A stretch of 64,000 nucleotides of DNA from the NCBI RefSeq assembly GCF_014205175.1, contig NZ_JACHNA010000001.1:1984001-2048000 (forward strand), written 5' to 3'. Source of the stretch: Micrococcus cohnii. GTDB lineage: Bacteria; Actinomycetota; Actinomycetes; Actinomycetales; Micrococcaceae. Of the stretch, positions 33,288-42,015 are shown piece by piece; the stretch's first letter is position 1, and each line of letters starts with the position of its first letter. Made by a program: the position numbers and the translations under genes. The notes below the pieces were generated by a model. The model was not told the origin of the DNA. It did not search any database and was given only the letters and a program-made list of their open reading frames with translations.

Positions 33288-35527
33288 GCTTCTCGCATCT
33301 GGACGACGGCACTCCCGAGTCTCACTGGGAGCAGGCGGGGCTCGACGACCTGCCCGCCCTCAGCCCCGACGCGCTGGTCCTCGGCGCCGTGCGCCCCGGC
33401 GCGCCCGGCGTCGACGGGCCGGGAGGGCGCCCTGTGAGCGTGGTCGTCGTGGCGCACCCCGACGACGAGACCCTCGGTGCGACGGGCCTGATCCGCGGCA
33501 CCCTGGCCGCCGGCGGCCGCGTTGAGCTGCTCGTGGCCACGGCGGGTGAGGCCTCCCACCCGGACTCGCCGACGCACACCCCGCAGCGGCTCACCGAGCT
33601 GCGCGCCGTCGAGCTCGAGCACGCGGCTGACGCGTTGGCCGCCGGCTTCGACCATGCCCGGCTGCGCGTCACCCGTCTCGGCCTGCCGGACTCCGCCGTC
33701 GCCGGGCACGAGGACGCGGTGCGCGCGGCGACCGAGTCCGCCCTGGACTCTCTGGCGACCGACGAGCGTGCCGTGCTGGTCGGCCACGACCCGGCAGACG
33801 GGCATGCGGACCACGACGCCGTCGGCAGGATCGTCTCGGCGCTCGCGGCGGAACGGGACGTGCCGCTGTACGTGTTCCCGCTGTGGTTCTGGCACTGGGC
33901 GAGCGCCGCGGACCTGCCGGCTCGCCGGTACCGCCGCTGGCCGCTGAGCGAGGCGGACCGCGCCGCCCGTCGGGAGGCGCTGCGCGCGCACGCCTCCCAG
34001 GTGGAGCCGCTCTCTGATGCGCCCGGCGACGAGGCGATCCTGCACCCGGGGATGCTGGCCCACTTCGACCGCCCCTTCGACTGCTACCGGTACGCCGGCC
34101 CCGACGACTCCGACGCGAGCCGCGCGGCCGCCGTGTTCGACCGCCTCTACCGGCGGGAACAGGACCCGTGGGGATACCTGACCAGTGCGTACGAGCGCCG
34201 CAAGCGCGCGCTCACCCTCGCGATGCTCCCGCGTCCCCGGTACGACACTGTGGTCGAGGTCGGGGCGTCGATCGGTGTGCTCACGGCCGAGCTCGCGGAG
34301 CGGACCGACCGGGTCGTCGGACTCGAGGCTTCCGACGTCGCCGTCGAGCGCGCGGCGCGCCGCCTGGCGGGGGCCTCGGGCGCAAGCGTGCACCGCGCCG
34401 TGCTGCCGCAGGACTGGGACGCCGCGCTCGCCGAGGCGCGGGTGCGCGGGACGGTCGACGTGGTCGTGGTCTCCGAGGTCGGCTACTTCCTGCAACCCGA
34501 GGAGCTCGACGCGCTGATGGACAGGATCGACTGCGCTCTCGCCCCTGACGGTGAGGTGCTGCTCTGCCACTGGCGCCACCCGATCCGCGGCTGGCCCCTC
34601 GACGGTGACGACGTGCACGCCCGCGTGTTGGCCGACCCCCGGTGGCGCCTGCACGCCGAGCACGTGCACCAGGACGTCCGGCTGGGCCTGTTCGTGCGCT
34701 CGGCCGAGGCGACGCACGCGGCGGTCGTCGTGCCGGCGCGCGACGAGGAGGCGCTGCTGCCGGCGTGCCTCGACGCGCTGCGGGCCGCCCTCGACCGCTG
34801 GGAGGAGCAGCACGCGCAGGGTTCGGCGGCGGTCGTCGTCGCTGTGGACTCGTCGACGGACTCGACCCTCGACATCGCCCGGGCCGTCGCCGCACGGGAC
34901 GGGCGCGTGCACGTGTTCGACCTGGACGCGGTGCAGCCTGCGGCGACGGAGCTGGAGAGCCCCGCGGAGGCGCCGGTGGCCGAGGCGGGCGGCGTCGGCC
35001 GGGCCCGTGCTGCGGGGGCGCGGTTCGCGCGCACGCTGTTCCCGGACGTGCCGGGACCGGCGCTGTGGCTGGCCTCCACGGACGCGGACTCGCGGGTGCC
35101 GGCCGGCTGGCTCGCGGGGCAGGCCGTGCTCGGCGCGGGGGAGGCTCTCGTGCTGGGTACGGTGGACCTGGCCGACGACGCCTCGCCGCGGCTGCGCGAG
35201 GCCTGGCGCGAGGGGTATGAGCACCGCGACGGCCACGGGCACGTGCACGGGGCGAACCTCGGCCTGCCGTGGTCGCTGTACGAGGCGGCCGGCGGATTCC
35301 CGGAGGCGCGGGAGCACGAGGACGTCGCCCTCGTCGAGGCCGTCCGGGCGACCGGCGCGCTGGTGCGGGCGAGCGACGCGGTGCGCGTCGTCACCTCAGG
35401 GCGGACGACCGGGCGCACTGTCACCGGTTCAGCGGAGCCCGACAGCGCGGAGCCGGGCGACGCGGGCGTCTCCGCCGGCTTCGCCGGGTTCCTGAGCCGA
35501 CTGCTGCGTGAGGGCGCCGATCAGTGA
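33284..35527 (+). CDS. Fusion protein: PIG-L deacetylase + SAM methyltransferase + family 2 glycosyltransferase
   Basis: Single 747-aa polypeptide with three enzyme domains. Residues about 50-280 are a PIG-L/LmbE zinc deacetylase (AHPDDETLG with HPDDE at 58-62; later GHDPADGHADHD). Residues about 290-460 are a class I SAM methyltransferase of the NodS type (VVEVGASIGVLTAELAERT near 322). Residues about 478-735 are a GT2 glycosyltransferase (AVVVPARDEEALLPACLDAL, the DAD metal motif in STDADSRVP, the acceptor motif GHVHGANLGL and REHEDVAL). GTG start with GAAGGGAAGGGG upstream, overlapping the previous stop. Each domain looks catalytically intact. It may build and modify an N-acetyl-sugar-containing metabolite in the cytoplasm; substrate unknown. 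Confidence 0.88.
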   Translation: MSFSHLDDGTPESHWEQAGLDDLPALSPDALVLGAVRPGAPGVDGPGGRPVSVVVVAHPDDETLGATGLIRGTLAAGGRVELLVATAGEASHPDSPTHTPQRLTELRAVELEHAADALAAGFDHARLRVTRLGLPDSAVAGHEDAVRAATESALDSLATDERAVLVGHDPADGHADHDAVGRIVSALAAERDVPLYVFPLWFWHWASAADLPARRYRRWPLSEADRAARREALRAHASQVEPLSDAPGDEAILHPGMLAHFDRPFDCYRYAGPDDSDASRAAAVFDRLYRREQDPWGYLTSAYERRKRALTLAMLPRPRYDTVVEVGASIGVLTAELAERTDRVVGLEASDVAVERAARRLAGASGASVHRAVLPQDWDAALAEARVRGTVDVVVVSEVGYFLQPEELDALMDRIDCALAPDGEVLLCHWRHPIRGWPLDGDDVHARVLADPRWRLHAEHVHQDVRLGLFVRSAEATHAAVVVPARDEEALLPACLDALRAALDRWEEQHAQGSAAVVVAVDSSTDSTLDIARAVAARDGRVHVFDLDAVQPAATELESPAEAPVAEAGGVGRARAAGARFARTLFPDVPGPALWLASTDADSRVPAGWLAGQAVLGAGEALVLGTVDLADDASPRLREAWREGYEHRDGHGHVHGANLGLPWSLYEAAGGFPEAREHEDVALVEAVRATGALVRASDAVRVVTSGRTTGRTVTGSAEPDSAEPGDAGVSAGFAGFLSRLLREGADQ

Positions 35528-35569
35528 CGACGCGCTCCGGTGCACGGGGCGGCCCGGTGACGACGGACG

Positions 35570-37033
35570 TCAGGCGTCGGCGCCCGCGGCGAGCTTGAGC
35601 TGCGCCGCCAGGCGCAGCAGCCGGGTCTCGTCGCCGGGGCGGCCGATCAGCTGCACCGACCAGCTCAGTCCGTCCTCGTCACGGGTCACCGGCACCGAGA
35701 CGGCGGGCAGCCCCATGACGTTCACCATCGACGTGTAGGGCGTGAACAGACATTGCCGCTCGTAGTTCGCCTCCGGCTCGAGCGAGGTGAAGTGCCCGAC
35801 CTCCGGCGGCGCGAACGCCAGCACCGGGGTCATCACGACGTCCTGGACGGCGAACTGCGCCCGCAGTCCGACGGCCCAGTCGGTCATGCGGCGCTCGGCC
35901 GCGTCGATCTGCTCGGCGGAGAGGGCCCCGGCCGTGTGCAGGAAGTTCGCGGCCATCGGCCCGACGCGGTGCTCGGCGCCCTCGGGCAGGTCCGCGCGCA
36001 GCAGGCCGGAGGTCCACAGCGTGCGGAAGTCCCGGTGGTACTCGTCCCCGTACTCGGGCACGAACTCGTCGACCGCGTGGCCCAGCCCGGCCAGGCGGGC
36101 GCCGGCCGTGGTCAGCGCCGCGAACGCGGACGTCGCCAGGCCGATCGACAGTTCGGGGGCGAACGGCGACGCGGCGGTCACGCCCACCCGCAGCGGGACC
36201 GGGCGTTCACCCGCCTCGAGACGCCCGACCGCGTCCTGCACCGCCTCGAGGCTCGGGCCCGCGCCCGGTGACGCCGGCTGAGCCGTGAGGGCGTCGAAGA
36301 GCAGCGCCGCATCCGCGACGGTGTGCGCGAGAGGGCCGGTGACCGCGAGGTTGCGCACCGACTCGGCTGGCGGATCCGTCGGCACGGTCCCGCGCCCGGG
36401 CTTGAGCCCGACGAGACCGCAGGCGGCCGCGGGGATCCGGACCGAGCCGCCGCCGTCCGTGCCGGGAGCGACCGGCAGGATCCCCGCCGCGACGGCGGCC
36501 GCCGAACCGCCCGAGGAGCCGCCGGCGGTGCGCGAGGGGTCGAGCGGGGTGCGGGCGGCCCCGCCCAGCGGGTTCTCCGAGTGCGCGTCGAGGCCGAACT
36601 CCGGGACGGTGGTCTTCCCGACGGTCACCACGCCCGCCTCGGCCAGCCGTTCGACGACCGGGTCGTGGCGGTCGGGCACGGGGGAAGAGGCCGTGAGCTC
36701 AGAGCCGCGCCGGGTCGGCAGGCCCGCCACGTCCGTGAGGTCCTTGAACGCGGTCGGCATCCCGTGCAGGGCGCCGAGCCGATGGTCGGGCCCGGCCGCA
36801 GCGTCGCCGGCGCCGCGCCGACCGGCGCGCTCGTCGTCCAACCGGCGGGCGCGGTCCAGGGCCCGCTCCGCGTCGAGCGCCGCGAAGGCGCCCAGGTCGG
36901 CGTGCTCCTCGGCGGCGGCCAGGGCCGCCCTGACGGCCTCGACGGCGCCGAGGCGTCCGGCGGCGAGATCGTCACGCAGGGCGAGCGCGGTGCGGTCGAG
37001 CAGTCGTGCGGGCGGTCGCGCGGCGTTCTCCAT
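35570..37033 (-). CDS. Amidase signature family amidase
   Basis: 487-aa amidase-signature hydrolase. The Ser-cisSer-Lys triad is complete: Lys97 in GMPTAFKDLTDVAG, the serine pair in GGSSGGSAAAVAAG (171-184), and nucleophile Ser197 in GTDGGGSVRIPAA. No GatB or GatC is adjacent, so it is more likely a catabolic amidase than the glutamyl-tRNA amidotransferase subunit. Convergent with the fusion gene, 42 bases apart. The start ATG is eight bases from a TAGTCT -10, without a Shine-Dalgarno. Confidence 0.9.
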   Translation of the reverse strand: MENAARPPARLLDRTALALRDDLAAGRLGAVEAVRAALAAAEEHADLGAFAALDAERALDRARRLDDERAGRRGAGDAAAGPDHRLGALHGMPTAFKDLTDVAGLPTRRGSELTASSPVPDRHDPVVERLAEAGVVTVGKTTVPEFGLDAHSENPLGGAARTPLDPSRTAGGSSGGSAAAVAAGILPVAPGTDGGGSVRIPAAACGLVGLKPGRGTVPTDPPAESVRNLAVTGPLAHTVADAALLFDALTAQPASPGAGPSLEAVQDAVGRLEAGERPVPLRVGVTAASPFAPELSIGLATSAFAALTTAGARLAGLGHAVDEFVPEYGDEYHRDFRTLWTSGLLRADLPEGAEHRVGPMAANFLHTAGALSAEQIDAAERRMTDWAVGLRAQFAVQDVVMTPVLAFAPPEVGHFTSLEPEANYERQCLFTPYTSMVNVMGLPAVSVPVTRDEDGLSWSVQLIGRPGDETRLLRLAAQLKLAAGADA

Positions 37034-37047
37034 GGCACCGAAGACTA
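37034..37047 (-). promoter_or_regulatory. Probable leaderless promoter of the amidase gene
   Basis: Minus strand TAGTCT-TCGGTGCC-ATG, eight-base spacing. Confidence 0.4.
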
Positions 37048-37190
37048 GTCACCCCGCATGCCAGGCCCGGGCGCCTCGCGCGCGGTCGAGCCGAACCGTG
37101 GACGATCGGCTCAAGGCCCGGGCGCGGCACCGTCGAACCATCGCGGCGTCGTCGCGGTGCCGTGCGGTGTCTGGGCGCGACGGGCGGGGA

Positions 37191-37203
37191 TACCCTGGGC
37201 GGC
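37191..37203 (+). promoter_or_regulatory. Leaderless promoter of rhodanese-pheA
   Basis: TACCCT-GGGCGGC-ATG, seven-base spacing, no ribosome-binding site. Confidence 0.5.
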
Positions 37204-37530
37204 ATGAGCATGTTCGAGACCGTCACCGTCGACCAGATCCCCGAGAACGCGACCATCCTCGACGTCCGCGAGGACGACGAGTGGGCCCTGGGCCGTGCCG
37301 CCGGGGCGCAGCACCTGCCGCTGGGACAGCTGCCCGACCGCATTGAGGAGCTGGACCCGGACACCGACTACTACGTCATCTGCCGCACCGGTGGCCGCTC
37401 GGCGCGCGCCGCCGAGTTCATGGAGTCGCGCGGCTACTCGGCGATCAACATCGCCGGCGGCTCCGGCGCCTGGCTCGAAGCCGGCAAGCCAATGGAGGCC
37501 GACGGCGACGCCGAGCCGACCGTCAAGTGA
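37204..37530 (+). CDS. Single-domain rhodanese-like sulfurtransferase
   Basis: 108-aa rhodanese homology domain protein. ATILDVREDDEWALGRAAGA is the typical start and the active-site loop CRTGGRSAR carries the catalytic Cys. Such proteins transfer sulfane sulfur, but the partner is unknown. Its stop overlaps the pheA GTG by four bases, so pheA translation depends on it. A functional link to phenylalanine synthesis is not obvious; the pairing may only be transcriptional. Confidence 0.9.
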   Translation: MSMFETVTVDQIPENATILDVREDDEWALGRAAGAQHLPLGQLPDRIEELDPDTDYYVICRTGGRSARAAEFMESRGYSAINIAGGSGAWLEAGKPMEADGDAEPTVK

Positions 37531-38540
37531 CCCCGCCGCACCCCGAGGCGGGCGCCCGGGCCGACGTCGACGCTCCCGCGGGGGGCGCGGTTCGGCCGGG
37601 CGCCCGCTTCACGTTCCTGGGCCCCGAGGGCACCTTCACCGAGGCGGCGCTGCGCCAGATTCCCGGGGTCGCTGAGTCGGAGGTGACCGCTTCGGTCTCC
37701 GTGATCTCCGCTCTGGCGGCCGTGCGTTCCGGGGCGGCGGACTACGCCATGGTGCCGATCGAGAACTCCGTGGAGGGCGGCGTCTCGGCCACCGTGGACG
37801 ACGTGGCCTCCGGGGACGATCTGCAGATCCTCGCCGAGGTGCTGGTGCCCATCAGCTTCGTGCTGGTTGGCAGGCAGGGGGTCCGTCTGGAGGACGTCCG
37901 TCGGGTCACCACCCACACCCATGCCTGGGCGCAGGTCCGTGGCTGGGCGGACGCGCAGCTGCCTCAGGCCGAGTTCACGCCGGCCCCGTCCACCGCGGCC
38001 GGCGCCCGTCTGTTGCTTCCGCAGACCACGGACGACGGGCCAGCGATCCCCGCCTTCGACGCGGCGGTCTGTGCCCCGCTCGTGGCCGAGCAGACCGGGC
38101 TGCCCGTGCTGGCCGAGCGCATCGAGGACACCGCGGGCGCCGTCACCCGCTTCGTGCTGGTGGGCCGCCCCGGCCCGCTGCCGGCGCCGACCGGCACGGA
38201 CAAGACCACCCTGACCGTGCCGCTGCCGAACGATCACCCGGGCGCCCTGCTGGAGATCCTCGAGCAGTTCTCCACCCGCGGCATCAATCTCTCCCGCATC
38301 GAGTCCCGGCCCACCGGTACGGGGCTGGGGCAGTACTTCTTCTCCCTGGACCTGGAAGGCCACCTGGCCGAGGAGCGCGTGCAGGCCGCCCTGGCCGCGC
38401 TGCACCGGATCTTCCCCGGCGTGCGGTTCCTGGGCTCCTACCCGCGCGCCGTTGAGCGCGAGGTTCAGGTCCCGGGCCACATGAGCGATGAGGCCTACCG
38501 CCGCGGTCGGGAGTGGGTGAGGGGCCTGCTGCGGCGCTGA
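37527..38540 (+). CDS. pheA: Prephenate dehydratase
   Basis: 337-aa enzyme converting prephenate to phenylpyruvate in phenylalanine synthesis. The dehydratase domain (about 25-220) shows RFTFLGPEGTFTEAAL, VPIENSVEGGVSATVDDV and the catalytic TRF motif (AVTRFVL). A C-terminal ACT domain (about 230-310) has NDHPGALLEILEQFSTRGIN and the phenylalanine-binding ESRPT motif, so feedback inhibition is expected. No chorismate mutase domain is fused. A disordered 25-residue N-terminus precedes the domain. GTG start overlapping the rhodanese stop. Confidence 0.95.
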   Translation: MTPPHPEAGARADVDAPAGGAVRPGARFTFLGPEGTFTEAALRQIPGVAESEVTASVSVISALAAVRSGAADYAMVPIENSVEGGVSATVDDVASGDDLQILAEVLVPISFVLVGRQGVRLEDVRRVTTHTHAWAQVRGWADAQLPQAEFTPAPSTAAGARLLLPQTTDDGPAIPAFDAAVCAPLVAEQTGLPVLAERIEDTAGAVTRFVLVGRPGPLPAPTGTDKTTLTVPLPNDHPGALLEILEQFSTRGINLSRIESRPTGTGLGQYFFSLDLEGHLAEERVQAALAALHRIFPGVRFLGSYPRAVEREVQVPGHMSDEAYRRGREWVRGLLRR

Positions 38541-38575
38541 GCGTCTGCGGTGCAGAGCCCTCCGTTCCGGACGGC

Positions 38576-39694
38576 TCAGCGCGGCAGCATCACGGTGAGG
38601 GAGTCCTCGATCAGGCGCGCGTCGATGCCCACGACCTCGCCGGTGGAGTCGCCGTCCAGCTGGGAGACGATCGGCGTCTCGAAGCGGATCTGCACGCGGG
38701 TGCCCTGCAGGGTCTCCATCACGGGGATCTTCACGCGGTGGCCGATCACGGTGTTCGCCGCGATCCGGGCCCAGTCCAGCACGTGGCGAGGGGAGAGGAC
38801 CATGACGTCCAGCAGGCCGTCGTCCAGCTTGGCGTCCGGCAGCAGCTCCAGGCCGCCCTGCAGGGTGCCGCAGTTGGCCACCAGCACGGAGCGGATCTTG
38901 TAGCGGCGCGCGGAGCCGCCGTCGATGGCGATGGTGGCGTCCTGACGGTCGCCCGGCAGGTGGCGCAGACCGGCCTCGCCGTAGGCGAGCCAGCCGGCCT
39001 TGGCCTTCAGATCGTCGCGGGTGTCTCCCATGACTTCGGCGTCCAGGCCGACGCCGCCGATCACCAGGGTGGTGTGACGGTGGCGTTCGCCGTCCGGATC
39101 CTCGAAACGTACGTCCAGGGTGTCGATCTTCTTGGTGGCGCCGGACAGGGCCGCGTTGATGCAGGTATCGAAGTCGTCGATCGGCAGGCTCAGATTGCGG
39201 GCCAGCAGGTTGCCCGTGCCCATCGGCACGATGCCCAGGCGGATGTCCGTGCCGACCAGCTGCTCGGCCACGGTGCGCACGGTGCCGTCACCGCCGGCGG
39301 CGATGACCACCTTCACGCCGGCGGCCCGCGCGTCCGCGGCCATCCGAGTTCCGGGGTCGTCCTGCGTGGTCTCCAGGACCAGCACCTCGCCCATGCCCAT
39401 GTCACGGGTGGCCGCCGCCACCTGCTTGCGGACGTCGTCCGCGTTGTTCTTCACCGGGTTGATGACGAGGGCCACATCATGCCGCCCCTGCGCGTCCCCG
39501 GTCTGCTCGTCCACCTGAGTCTTCAACTGGTCCACCCGGGCCACCAGGGACTGGCGCTCTGCGCGCAGGCGCTCCATCTGACGGCTCAGCTGCCGGACGC
39601 GCAGGTGGTTCCACACGAGCACCGCACCGACCGCCACGACGGCGACCAGGGCGATGACCGCCAGGAGCATCTCCAGGGTGAAGTCACTGTTCAT
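38576..39694 (-). CDS. Membrane-anchored diacylglycerol kinase-family lipid kinase
   Basis: 372-aa DagK/YegS-like lipid kinase. The catalytic domain (about 70-372) shows VALVINPVKNNADD, the ATP-binding GGDGT at 134-138, GIVPMGTGNLLARNLSLP and a C-terminal beta domain. Unlike the usual soluble form it begins with a transmembrane helix (about 9-28) and a charged coiled-coil-like stretch (30-66), which should hold it at the membrane. It is convergent with pheA and diverges from serS across 66 bases; both start codons have close -10 hexamers. Substrate could be diacylglycerol or another lipid. Confidence 0.88.
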   Translation of the reverse strand: MNSDFTLEMLLAVIALVAVVAVGAVLVWNHLRVRQLSRQMERLRAERQSLVARVDQLKTQVDEQTGDAQGRHDVALVINPVKNNADDVRKQVAAATRDMGMGEVLVLETTQDDPGTRMAADARAAGVKVVIAAGGDGTVRTVAEQLVGTDIRLGIVPMGTGNLLARNLSLPIDDFDTCINAALSGATKKIDTLDVRFEDPDGERHRHTTLVIGGVGLDAEVMGDTRDDLKAKAGWLAYGEAGLRHLPGDRQDATIAIDGGSARRYKIRSVLVANCGTLQGGLELLPDAKLDDGLLDVMVLSPRHVLDWARIAANTVIGHRVKIPVMETLQGTRVQIRFETPIVSQLDGDSTGEVVGIDARLIEDSLTVMLPR

Positions 39695-39706
39695 GCCTTG
39701 ATTCTA
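39695..39706 (-). promoter_or_regulatory. Leaderless promoter of the lipid kinase gene
   Basis: Minus strand TAGAAT-CAAGGC-ATG, six-base spacing; back to back with the serS promoter. Confidence 0.55.
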
Positions 39707-39747
39707 GGAAGCGGTGCTGTGAGCCAGGCATGAGCGGGCGCGGCCGC

Positions 39748-39760
39748 TAGGCTGGAGCGC
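39748..39760 (+). promoter_or_regulatory. Leaderless promoter of serS
   Basis: TAGGCT-GGAGCGC-GTG, seven-base spacing. Confidence 0.55.
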
Positions 39761-41047
39761 GTGATCGACGTCAAGGACCTCATCGAGAAGCCCGAGCAGT
39801 ACCGCGCCTCCCAGACCGCCCGCGGGGCGGACGTGTCCGCCGTGGACCGCATCATTGAGGCGGACCGGTCCCGCCGCGAGTCCATCGCCCGCTTCGAACA
39901 GCTGCGCGCCGAGCAGAAGGCCTTCGGCAAGAAGGTCGCCCAGGCGCAGGGCGAGGACAAGCAGGCGCTGCTGGCCGAGGTGAAGGAGCTGGCCGCGCAG
40001 GTCAAGGCCGCCGAGGCCGCATCGAACGAGGCCGCCGAGGCGCTCGCCGCTGAGCAGCGTGCGTTCCCGAACCTCATCGTCGAGGGCATCCCGGCTGGCG
40101 GCGAGGACGACTTCGCCGTGCTCAAGGAGGTCGGCGCCCCGCGTGACTTCGCCGCGGACGGTTTCGAGCCGCGCGACCACCTCGAGATCGGCGAACTGAT
40201 CGGCGCGATCGACATGGAGCGCGGCGCGAAGGTCTCTGGCGCGCGCTTCTCCTTCCTCCGGGGCGCTGGCGCGCGCCTCGAACTGGCCATCATGCAGATG
40301 GGCCTGGACCTGGCCCTCGAGAACGGCTTCACACCCGTCATCCCGCCGACGCTCGTGCGTCCCGAGACGATGCAGGGCACCGGCTTCGACGTCGAGCACG
40401 ACGACGAGATCTACCGGCTCGAGCGGGACGACCTGTACCTGGTCGGCACCTCCGAGGTCGCCCTGGCCGGTTACCACGCCGACGAGATCATGGACCTGGC
40501 CGACGGCCCCGTCCGCTATGCCGGCTGGTCCACCTGTTACCGCCGCGAGGCTGGCTCCGCGGGCAAGGACACGCGCGGCATCATCCGCGTGCACCAGTTC
40601 AACAAGCTCGAGATGTTCGTCTACACGAGCCCCGAGCAGGCCGAGGCCGAGCACGAGCGCCTGCTCGCGTGGGAGGAGCAGATGCTCGCCGCGATCGAGG
40701 TGCCCTACCGCGTGATCGACACCGCCGCCGGCGATCTGGGCCTCTCCGCCGCCCGCAAGTTCGACTGCGAGGCCTGGGTGCCGACGCAGGGCACCTACCG
40801 AGAGCTGACGTCGACCTCGAACTGCACGACGTTCCAGGCCCGACGGCTGAACGTGCGCGAGCGCGTCCCCACGGACGACGGCGGCAAGGGCGGCACCCGC
40901 ATGGTGGCCACGCTCAACGGCACGCTCGCGACGACGCGCTGGATCGTCGCGATCCTCGAGAACCACCAGAACGCCGACGGCAGCGTGACCGTGCCGGCGG
41001 CGCTGCGCCCGTACCTGGGCGGGCTGGAACGGCTCGAGCTCGTCTGA
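39761..41047 (+). CDS. serS: Seryl-tRNA synthetase
   Basis: 428-aa class II aminoacyl-tRNA synthetase. [22 protein letters not shown] begins the N-terminal coiled-coil arm (about 1-110) that binds the tRNA-Ser variable arm. The catalytic core shows motif 2 ([20 protein letters not shown]), FNKLEMF, and motif 3 near the C-terminus ([19 protein letters not shown]). GTG start directly after a -10 hexamer. Followed by an exceptionally long hairpin. Position after the pheA/dagK pair is usual for Micrococcales. Confidence 0.96.
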   Translation: MIDVKDLIEKPEQYRASQTARGADVSAVDRIIEADRSRRESIARFEQLRAEQKAFGKKVAQAQGEDKQALLAEVKELAAQVKAAEAASNEAAEALAAEQRAFPNLIVEGIPAGGEDDFAVLKEVGAPRDFAADGFEPRDHLEIGELIGAIDMERGAKVSGARFSFLRGAGARLELAIMQMGLDLALENGFTPVIPPTLVRPETMQGTGFDVEHDDEIYRLERDDLYLVGTSEVALAGYHADEIMDLADGPVRYAGWSTCYRREAGSAGKDTRGIIRVHQFNKLEMFVYTSPEQAEAEHERLLAWEEQMLAAIEVPYRVIDTAAGDLGLSAARKFDCEAWVPTQGTYRELTSTSNCTTFQARRLNVRERVPTDDGGKGGTRMVATLNGTLATTRWIVAILENHQNADGSVTVPAALRPYLGGLERLELV

Positions 41048-41061
41048 AGCCCTCCTTCACC

Positions 41062-41126
41062 CCGACGAGGGCGCACCTGTGGTCGCCTCACGCGCGTTGA
41101 GGCGACCACAGCTGCACCCTCGTCGG
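41062..41126 (+). terminator. 29-bp-stem hairpin after serS
   Basis: Arms 41062-41090 and 41098-41126 are inverted repeats with two mismatched positions around a 7-base loop (CGCGCGT), 15 bases after the serS stop. It is far longer than a normal intrinsic terminator. Confidence 0.7.
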
Positions 41127-41200
41127 TCAGGGGAGAGGCGACGCCGGCCGTTCACCCGCGTGTCGCACTCGTGTCCGAGCCGTGTGGTTGGGTGGACGGC

Positions 41201-42013
41201 ATGACGAAGAAGCTCGTGTGCCTGGACGTCGACGGAACGATCGTGGACCACGATGGTCGCCTCCATGAGCCCGTGCGCCAGGCCGTGCAGGCGGTCCGGG
41301 ACGCCGGTCACCACGTCGTGATCGCGACGGGGCGCTCGCGCGGTGCGACTCTGCCGGTGGCCGAGTCCCTCGGCATCGACACCGGGTTCATGGTGTGCTC
41401 CAACGGCGGCGTGACCCTGCGCCTGGACCCGGCGCTCGACGCCGGATACGAGGTCACGGACCTGCGGACGTTCGACCCGCACTCGGTGCTCGCGCAGCTG
41501 CGCGACCGGCTGCCCGGCGCGAAGTACGCGCTCGAGCTGCCCGACGGGTCCTTCCGCTCCACTGAGCGCTTCCAGGACATGTCGTTCGGCGTCACGGCGG
41601 AGGGCGTCACCTTCGAGGAGCTGATGTCCACGACCGCCGTGCGCCTGGTCGTGTTCTCCACGGATTCCTCGACGGAGGAGTTCGGCCGTGCGGTCGAGGG
41701 CATCGGCCTGTCCGGGGTCACCTACTCGGTCGGCTGGACGGCCTGGCTCGACGTCGCGGCCGCGGGCGTGACGAAGGCGTCGGGGCTTGAGGGCCTGCGC
41801 ACCGTGCTGAAGGTGTCCCGCCAGGACACGGTCGCGGTCGGCGATGGACGCAACGACATCGAGATGCTCCGCTGGGCCGGCCGCGGCGTGGCGATGGGCC
41901 AGGCCGTCGACGAGGTCAAGGACGCCGCGGACGAGGTGACCGGCACCGTGGACGAGCACGGGCTCGCGGACGTGCTGAACGGGCTGCTCGAGGGCGGCCC
42001 AGGGCAGGACTGA
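41201..42013 (+). CDS. Cof-type HAD-superfamily phosphatase
   Basis: 270-aa HAD hydrolase, type IIB. Motifs: KLVCLDVDGTIVDHDGRL (nucleophile), VIATGRSRGATL, Lys in GVTKASGLEGL, and TVAVGDGRNDIEMLRWAG. It is a second member of the family in this window, distinct from the one at 22501. Start at ATG 41201. TTGGGT seven bases upstream is a poor -10, and no good ribosome-binding site is present. A small membrane-protein gene follows two bases after its stop. Substrate unknown. Confidence 0.9.
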   Translation: MTKKLVCLDVDGTIVDHDGRLHEPVRQAVQAVRDAGHHVVIATGRSRGATLPVAESLGIDTGFMVCSNGGVTLRLDPALDAGYEVTDLRTFDPHSVLAQLRDRLPGAKYALELPDGSFRSTERFQDMSFGVTAEGVTFEELMSTTAVRLVVFSTDSSTEEFGRAVEGIGLSGVTYSVGWTAWLDVAAAGVTKASGLEGLRTVLKVSRQDTVAVGDGRNDIEMLRWAGRGVAMGQAVDEVKDAADEVTGTVDEHGLADVLNGLLEGGPGQD

Positions 42014-42015
42014 CG

